From Enterobacter dykesii (GTDB taxonomy: Bacteria > Pseudomonadota > Gammaproteobacteria > Enterobacterales > Enterobacteriaceae), in assembly GCF_008364625.2 (NCBI RefSeq), contig NZ_CP126604.1, positions 1,178,001 through 1,242,000 of the forward strand: a stretch of 64,000 bases of DNA, written 5' to 3'. The stretch's first letter is position 1. Each line of letters begins with the position of its first letter. The position numbers and the translations under genes were made by a program. The notes beneath the pieces are model-generated. The model worked only from the letters and a program-made list of their open reading frames with translations. It was not told the DNA's origin and did not search any database. Shown one piece after another: positions 58,212 to 64,000 of the stretch.

Positions 58212-58889
58212 TCAAAGCATAAACCGATAACCGATACCGGTTTCAGTTAATAAATGGCGAGGGCGAGCGGGGTCAACTTCGAGTTTCTGACGAAGATGTC
58301 CCATATATATGCGTAAATAATGACTATGTTCCACCGCGTTGGGCCCCCACACCTGGCTTAACAGCTGGCGTTGGGTGAGAACCTTGCCGTGGTTGTTGAG
58401 CAGAACGGCGAGCAGGCGAAATTCTATTGGCGTCAGATGGATTTCTTCTTCACCGCGCACAATACGCCGCGCGGCCAGGTCAACCCGGATATCACCAAAC
58501 GCGTAGGTTGGATCGGCAGGCGTGGTGGCGCTGTGGCGACGCAGCGCCACGCGAAGGCGAGCCTGTAGTTCGCCGATACCAAAAGGTTTAATCAGATAGT
58601 CATCCGCCCCGGCATCCAGCGCCGCGATTTTATCCGTCTCTTCCGTACGAGCGGAGAGCACGAGGATCGGCATCTGGCTCCACTGGCGGACTTCCCGGAT
58701 AAAATCGATGCCGTCGCCGTCCGGGAGTCCAAGATCGAGGATCACCAGGTCCGGCTTGCGGGTGGCGGCTTCAATTAAACCCCGTTGAAGCGTACCCGCA
58801 TCATGAACGCGCAGACCGTCCCCTTCCAGCGCAGCGCGCAGAAAACGGCTAATGGCGATCTCATCTTCAACAATCAGAACGTTGATCAC
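58212..58889 (-). CDS. kdpE: Response regulator KdpE
   Basis: An OmpR-type response regulator of 225 residues that activates kdpFABC. The receiver domain has the phospho-acceptor Asp52 (VILDLGLPDGDG); the winged-helix output domain covers about 130-225. The GTG start overlaps the kdpD stop (GTGA), so it is coupled. Confidence 0.97.
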   Translation of the reverse strand: MINVLIVEDEIAISRFLRAALEGDGLRVHDAGTLQRGLIEAATRKPDLVILDLGLPDGDGIDFIREVRQWSQMPILVLSARTEETDKIAALDAGADDYLIKPFGIGELQARLRVALRRHSATTPADPTYAFGDIRVDLAARRIVRGEEEIHLTPIEFRLLAVLLNNHGKVLTQRQLLSQVWGPNAVEHSHYLRIYMGHLRQKLEVDPARPRHLLTETGIGYRFML

Positions 58890-61573
58890 AAATCCTCTGG
58901 TAATTCATTAAGTTCTGGCGGGGTTTCAAGAGGAAGTGTAACACAAAACCGCGTGCCGCCTTCGGGACGATTCTCGGCGGAGATGGACCCACCGTGGACG
59001 TCAATGATTGCCTGGCAAATCGCCAGCCCCAGCCCCACGCCCGGAATGGCCGACTCCTTATTGCCGCGTGCGAATTTTTCGAAAATAGCCAGCTCCTGCC
59101 CGGCGGGAATGCCGGGTCCGGTATCCCAGACGTCAAGGCGAAGCGTGCCGTCGTCCACCGTCGCATCCACGCCAATTTGCGCGCTGGCGCCCGCATATTT
59201 GCCGGCATTCTCCAGCAGGTTGATCAGCACCCGTTCAAACAGCGGACCATCGACATGAATTAAGGTCAGGGGCTCGGGCATGTTCAGCGCGATATGTCGC
59301 CCACCCAGACCGGGTTCGAGCATCTTCAGGGCGCTGCCCACCACCTCTTCAAGCGTGAGCCACTCTTTTTTGAGGTTAAAACCGCCTGACTGGATACGCG
59401 CCATATCGAGCAGGTTATTCACCAGACGCGTGGTATTCAGCACGTGCTGGCGGATCTCGCTGGCCTGAAGCGCGTGTTTAGAGCCTTCCGCCGCCAGGTC
59501 CAGCGTCAGGATTTCTGACTGACCAAACAGGACGGTGAGCGGGGTTCGCAGATCGTGAGACAGCGCCGCCAGCAGCGAGTTACGAATGCTTTCACGCTCG
59601 CTCGCCAGCCGGGCCTGTTCTTCGCTGGCGGTGAGGGCCAGCCGCTCCAGCGCGCTGGCAACCAGCAGCGTAAAGGTCTCCAGCAGCCGCTGCTGTTCGG
59701 GGATCATCAGCTGGCGCAGGTTTGAGGGCTCAACAATCACCAGCCCCTGATTTTTATCGGCGCTGCGCAGGGGCAGAATTTGATAGGGCACGCCGGGCAG
59801 GGTGTCGGTCCCTGCACCTGCAGGTAACCCTTTATCAAAGCTCCAGCGCGCGATGGCTTCGTCCCAGGGCGTCATGCCTGTGGCGGACGTCAGCGGGCGC
59901 AGCTTGCCGTGTTCGTCCGGGAGCAAAATCAGGTTGCTGGCATGAAACGTCGAGCGAATAAACTGCTCGCTGGTCTGCACGATATCCAGCGGCGTGCGTC
60001 CCACCGCCAGCGATTTCGACATCTCATAGAGATGGCGCGTGCGCTGCTCGCGATAGCGGGCAATACGCGCCTGGTAGCGCACGCCCGCCGTCAGATTCCC
60101 GATCACCAGCCCGACGGTGAGCATCACGGCAAAGGTGAGGATGTACTGTACATCCGAGACGGCGAGCGTCCCGCGGGGGGCAATAAAGAACAGATCGAAG
60201 CTGATGACGTTGATCACCGTCGCCAGGACCGACGGCCAGCGCCCGTAAAAGAGCGCCACCACCACTACGCCAAGAAGATAAATCATTACCAGGTTGGCGG
60301 CGTCGAAGGCGATCAGCCACTGGCTGGCAATCACCGTAATCAGGGCGCAGAGCACGAGGGCGACAAGACAGCCGCGCAGCTGAATGCGCCATTTATCGCT
60401 GAAGGCACGGCTGTCCGGCGCGCGGCTGGGTAACGGCGTGGGCTTATCATCCAGCGCCACGATCACCAGATCCAGATCCGGCGCGCGGCGGGCCAGCTTG
60501 TCGGCAAACGATTCGCGGCTAAACCAGCGGCGATGCTGGCGACGGCCAATCACGATTTTCCCCAGGTTGTGCTCACGGGCATAGCGCAGGATGGCTTTAT
60601 CTTCCTGAGGATCGGAAAGGGTGGCGGTTTCGGCACCCAGCTCCTGCGCCAGGCGCAGCGAGCTCAGAATAGCGCGACGCTGGTTTTCGGGCAGCGCGTG
60701 CAGCTGCGGCGTTTCGACATACACCGCATGCCAGACGCTGCCAAATTTAGCCGCCAGGCGAGCGGCGGTGCGAACAAGCTTTTCATTGCCGCTGCCGTGG
60801 CCTACGCACAGCAGGATGGCATCTCGCGTATGCCAGACGCGTTCCTGGCCCTGCAGGTCACGCCAGGCGCGCATCTGATCGTCGACGCGATCGGCAGTAC
60901 GACGCAGGGCCAGCTCGCGCAGGGCAATCAGGTTGCCTTTTCGGAAGAAGTGTTCGATGGCGCGCTCGGCCTGTCCGGCGATATAGACTTTGCCTTCATG
61001 CAGGCGCTGGCGCAAATCGTCGGGGGGCAGGTCGACCAGCACCACTTCATCGGCAGAATCAAAGAAGGGGTCGGGCACCGTCTCGCGCACCTGAATGCCG
61101 GTCACGCCGCTCACCACGTCGTTCAGGCTCTCCAGATGCTGAACGTTTACCGTCGTGAATACATCGATGCCGGCTTCGAGCAGCTCTTCAACGTCTTGCC
61201 AGCGTTTTGGATGGCGTGAGCCTGGCGCATTGCTGTGCGCCAGCTCGTCCATCAGGATAAGGGCGGGACGGCGGGCGAGGGCGGCATCAAGATCGAATTC
61301 GGTAACTAACCGACCGCGATGGCTGATGCGGCGGGGCGGCTGGGTAGCCAGCCCCTTCAGCAGCGATGCGGTCTCTTTGCGTCCGTGGGTTTCGACCACG
61401 CCGATCAGAATATCGAGCCCCTGCGCCCGTAGCCGCTGGGCTTCCGTCAGCATGGCGAAGGTTTTCCCGACGCCTGCGCAGGCGCCAAAGAAAATTTTCA
61501 GTTTGCCGCGATGGGCTTCAGCCGTCTGTTCAAGCAGCCTGTCCGGATCCGGGCGCATGGGCTCGTCGGTCAT
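58886..61573 (-). CDS. kdpD: Sensor histidine kinase KdpD
   Basis: The potassium/turgor sensor, 895 residues. Domains in order: N-terminal KdpD domain with Walker A GACAGVGKT (about 30-40), universal-stress-protein-like domain (about 250-370), four membrane spans (about 400-500), GAF-like domain, HisKA with SHDLRTPLT, and HATPase with the N and G boxes. It directly follows kdpC. Confidence 0.97.
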   Translation of the reverse strand: MTDEPMRPDPDRLLEQTAEAHRGKLKIFFGACAGVGKTFAMLTEAQRLRAQGLDILIGVVETHGRKETASLLKGLATQPPRRISHRGRLVTEFDLDAALARRPALILMDELAHSNAPGSRHPKRWQDVEELLEAGIDVFTTVNVQHLESLNDVVSGVTGIQVRETVPDPFFDSADEVVLVDLPPDDLRQRLHEGKVYIAGQAERAIEHFFRKGNLIALRELALRRTADRVDDQMRAWRDLQGQERVWHTRDAILLCVGHGSGNEKLVRTAARLAAKFGSVWHAVYVETPQLHALPENQRRAILSSLRLAQELGAETATLSDPQEDKAILRYAREHNLGKIVIGRRQHRRWFSRESFADKLARRAPDLDLVIVALDDKPTPLPSRAPDSRAFSDKWRIQLRGCLVALVLCALITVIASQWLIAFDAANLVMIYLLGVVVVALFYGRWPSVLATVINVISFDLFFIAPRGTLAVSDVQYILTFAVMLTVGLVIGNLTAGVRYQARIARYREQRTRHLYEMSKSLAVGRTPLDIVQTSEQFIRSTFHASNLILLPDEHGKLRPLTSATGMTPWDEAIARWSFDKGLPAGAGTDTLPGVPYQILPLRSADKNQGLVIVEPSNLRQLMIPEQQRLLETFTLLVASALERLALTASEEQARLASERESIRNSLLAALSHDLRTPLTVLFGQSEILTLDLAAEGSKHALQASEIRQHVLNTTRLVNNLLDMARIQSGGFNLKKEWLTLEEVVGSALKMLEPGLGGRHIALNMPEPLTLIHVDGPLFERVLINLLENAGKYAGASAQIGVDATVDDGTLRLDVWDTGPGIPAGQELAIFEKFARGNKESAIPGVGLGLAICQAIIDVHGGSISAENRPEGGTRFCVTLPLETPPELNELPEDL

Positions 61574-62149
61574 TTAGTTTTTCCTTAGCGCGTCCAGCGC
61601 CAGATTCAGCTCAACAATATTCACCACGGGCATGCCTATGAAGCTGACCAGCGGCTTTTGCGTGTGCTCTGCAACCAGCTGGCTCACCTGTTCGACGGTC
61701 AGCTGACGGGCGGCGGCAACGCGCGGGATCTGCCATGCCACCGCTGCCGGCGTCAGGCTGTAGTCCAGCCCGCTGGCCGAGGCGGTCACCAGCTCCACGG
61801 GCACCTCACGGCTGGCCTGCGGATTCGCGGCGCGCAGGGCTGCCACGCGCTCAGCAACGGCTTTGTCCAGCTCGGGGTTGCTGCCCGCCAGGTTACTGCC
61901 GCCAGAGGCCATCGGATTATACGGGCTTTCGGCAGTGGCGGAAGGGCGTCCCTGGAAGTAACGGGCATCCGTAAAGTTCTGACCAATCAGGCGCGAACCG
62001 CGGTTTTCACCGTTTTGCAGTATCAGCGAGCCGTTAGCCTGATCCTTAAACCACCACTGGCCCAGCGCGGTGGTCACCAGCGGGTAAAGCCCGCCGGTAA
62101 TGAGAGACAGCAGAATAAACAGAAGTATAGCGGGGCGTAACATCGTCAT
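61574..62149 (-). CDS. kdpC: K+-transporting ATPase subunit KdpC
   Basis: The small subunit of the Kdp P-type ATPase, with one membrane anchor and a periplasmic domain. 191 residues from the ATG at 62149, chosen for the AAGGTG about 7 bases upstream; a GTG three codons earlier is also open. Conserved [14 protein letters not shown] and NPELD motifs are present. It lies between kdpB and kdpD. Confidence 0.95.
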   Translation of the reverse strand: MTMLRPAILLFILLSLITGGLYPLVTTALGQWWFKDQANGSLILQNGENRGSRLIGQNFTDARYFQGRPSATAESPYNPMASGGSNLAGSNPELDKAVAERVAALRAANPQASREVPVELVTASASGLDYSLTPAAVAWQIPRVAAARQLTVEQVSQLVAEHTQKPLVSFIGMPVVNIVELNLALDALRKN

Positions 62150-62161
62150 TTGATTCACCTT

Positions 62162-64000
62162 TTAAACCAGGCCGAACAGCGTCAACAGCAGGTCGATAAC
62201 CTTGATACCGATGAAGGGCACCACCAGCCCGCCCAGGCCGTAAATCCACAGGTTGCGGCGCAGCATGGCGGCGGCCGTGAGCGGCTTATAGCTCACGCCT
62301 TTCAGCGCCAGCGGGATCAGGAAGACAATAATCAGGGCGTTAAAGATCACTGCGCTCAGAATGGCCGAGGCCGGAGAGTGCAGGTGCATCACGTTCAACG
62401 CGTTTAATTGCGGGTAGGTCGCAGCAAACGCGGCCGGAATGATGGCGAAATATTTCGCCACGTCGTTGGCGATACTGAACGTGGTCAGCGACCCGCGCGT
62501 CATCAGCATCTGCTTGCCAATGTGCACCACTTCAATCAGCTTGGTCGGGTTAGAGTCGAGGTCGACCATGTTGCCCGCCTCTTTTGCCGCCTGGGTACCG
62601 GAGTTCATCGCCACCGCCACGTCGGCCTGCGCCAGGGCAGGGGCATCGTTGGTACCGTCGCCCGTCATCGCCACCAGACGGCCTTCCGCCTGATACTGAC
62701 GAATCAACGCCAGCTTGGCTTCCGGTGTGGCTTCGGAAAGAAAATCATCCACGCCCGCTTCGGCGGCAATCGCCGCGGCGGTAAGACGGTTATCCCCGGT
62801 GATCATCACCGTTTTGATCCCCATTTTACGCAGCTGGGCGAAGCGCTCCTTGATGCCGCCTTTGACGATGTCCTTCAGGGCAATTACCCCGAGCACGTGT
62901 GCGCCCTCGGCCACCACCAGCGGCGTTGCCCCCTGACGGGCTACGCTCTCTACCAGGCTGTCCACTTCCGGTGGAAAGTGGCCGTTGTTGGCCTCAATGT
63001 GGCGGCGGATAGCGTCAACGGAGCCTTTACGGATCATGCGATCCTGAATGTTAATTCCGCTCATGCGTGTTTGCGCCGTGAAGGGCACGAAAGTGGCGTG
63101 CAGGCTCTGAACGTCGCGCTGGCGCAGGTTAAAGCGCTGCTTGGCGAGGATCACGATACTGCGGCCTTCCGGGGTTTCATCGGCAAGCGAAGAGAGCTGT
63201 GCGGCATCCGCCAGCGTTTTTTCATCCACGCCCGGGGCGGGTAAGAAATCTGACGCCTGGCGGTTGCCGAGGGTAATTGTCCCGGTTTTATCCAGCAGTA
63301 AGACGTCCACGTCACCGGCGGCTTCAACCGCACGCCCGCTGGTGGCGATGACGTTGGCACCGAGCATACGGCTCATGCCGGCTACGCCGATGGCTGACAG
63401 CAGGCCACCAATGGTGGTGGGGATCAGGCAGACCAGCAGCGCCACCAGCACCGTGATGGTGACCGCGGTACCGCCGTAGGCGGAAAACGGCCACAGCGTC
63501 GCGGTTGCCAGCAGGAAGACGATGGTCAGGGCCACCAGCAGGATGGTCAGGGCAATCTCGTTCGGCGTTTTACGACGCTGCGCGCCTTCCACCATGGCGA
63601 TCATCCGGTCGAGGAAGGTTTCACCCGGGTTAACGCTGCACTGGATCACCAGCCAGTCGGAGAGAATGCGCGTCCCACCCGTCACGGAGGCGAAATCGCC
63701 GCCAGATTCACGGATCACCGGCGCGGACTCCCCGGTAATGGCGCTTTCATCCACCGAGGCTCCCCCTTCGATGACTTCACCGTCGCAAGGGATAATGTCA
63801 CCGGCCTCCACCAGCACCACATCGCCTTTGCGCAGTTCATCAGCCGGAACGTGGTCCATCTGCGCGCCGTATTTCGGTTCACGTAGCTTGCGCGCGAAGG
63901 CGGTTTTTTTCACCCCTTTCAGGCTGTTGGCCTGGGCTTTACTCCGGCCTTCCGCCAGCGCTTCCGCAAAGTTGGCGAACAGCACGGTAAACCACAGCCA
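62162..64000 (-). CDS. kdpB: K+-transporting ATPase ATP-binding subunit KdpB (N-terminus outside the window)
   Basis: The catalytic P-type ATPase subunit. 612 codons are visible and about 70 N-terminal residues lie beyond the right edge; the frame is open to the last base. Diagnostic motifs: the actuator TGES, the phosphorylated Asp in DKTGT, and the hinge [11 protein letters not shown]. The GTG at 63985 is internal, not the start. kdpA and kdpF are expected upstream, outside the window. Confidence 0.97.
   Translation of the reverse strand, partial: WLWFTVLFANFAEALAEGRSKAQANSLKGVKKTAFARKLREPKYGAQMDHVPADELRKGDVVLVEAGDIIPCDGEVIEGGASVDESAITGESAPVIRESGGDFASVTGGTRILSDWLVIQCSVNPGETFLDRMIAMVEGAQRRKTPNEIALTILLVALTIVFLLATATLWPFSAYGGTAVTITVLVALLVCLIPTTIGGLLSAIGVAGMSRMLGANVIATSGRAVEAAGDVDVLLLDKTGTITLGNRQASDFLPAPGVDEKTLADAAQLSSLADETPEGRSIVILAKQRFNLRQRDVQSLHATFVPFTAQTRMSGINIQDRMIRKGSVDAIRRHIEANNGHFPPEVDSLVESVARQGATPLVVAEGAHVLGVIALKDIVKGGIKERFAQLRKMGIKTVMITGDNRLTAAAIAAEAGVDDFLSEATPEAKLALIRQYQAEGRLVAMTGDGTNDAPALAQADVAVAMNSGTQAAKEAGNMVDLDSNPTKLIEVVHIGKQMLMTRGSLTTFSIANDVAKYFAIIPAAFAATYPQLNALNVMHLHSPASAILSAVIFNALIIVFLIPLALKGVSYKPLTAAAMLRRNLWIYGLGGLVVPFIGIKVIDLLLTLFGLV

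Overview
The window is a stretch of enterobacterial chromosome. Almost every gene is recognisable as the counterpart of an Escherichia coli K-12 gene, in K-12 order, from ybdR to kdpB (about minutes 13.5 to 15.5 of the K-12 map). Protein lengths and sequences point to a close E. coli relative in the Enterobacter / Lelliottia / Leclercia part of Enterobacteriaceae, but no species can be fixed from this window. There is no prophage, insertion sequence, CRISPR array, rRNA operon or integron.

Layout. 1-8.3 kb: ybdR (5' end cut by the window edge), a 29-codon membrane ORF, rnk, a flavin-reductase-like gene absent from this place in K-12, rna, dcuC, pagP, cspE, a 28-codon ORF, crcB, ybeM, tatE. 8.3-23.3 kb: lipoate genes lipA and lipB with ybeF between them, ybeD, the cell-elongation genes dacA-rlpA-mrdB-mrdA, then rlmH-rsfS, nadD-holA-lptE-leuS. 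23.4-32.8 kb: ybeL, rihA, the glutamate/aspartate ABC transporter gltIJKL with the SroC sRNA region, and the ybeZ-ybeY-corC-lnt operon behind a sigma-32-like promoter. 32.8-36.4 kb: miaB, ubiF and a seven-gene tRNA operon (Met, Leu, Gln, Gln, Met, Gln, Gln). 36.5-48.9 kb: asnB; the N-acetylglucosamine regulon nagE / nagBACD with NagC and CRP sites; glnS; chitoporin chiPQ with a ChiX target over its ribosome binding site. 49-54 kb: fur with its upstream ORF uof, fldA, ybfE, ybfF, seqA, pgm. 54-64 kb: speFL-speF-potE (ornithine decarboxylase and antiporter with its arrest peptide) and kdpBCDE (K+-transport ATPase and two-component system), cut in kdpB.

How the genes work together. nagC, nagE/nagB and chiP form one chitin/GlcNAc circuit with matching operator-like sequences. 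The glt operon appears to carry both a GcvB-type CA-rich target in front of gltI and the GcvB sponge SroC behind it. speFL should sense ornithine for speF-potE. uof couples fur translation to an upstream reading frame.

Compared with K-12 gene order as I remember it, several blocks are missing: the cit cluster between rna and dcuC, cobC between rsfS and nadD, and the ybeQ-hscC block between ybeL and rihA. I found no convincing undescribed multi-gene system. The most interesting signals are small: two uncharacterised membrane micro-ORFs, terminator-like hairpins in the rnk and cspE leaders, a diverged Gln(CUG) tRNA with compensated stems, and a reshaped uof frame that still overlaps the fur start.
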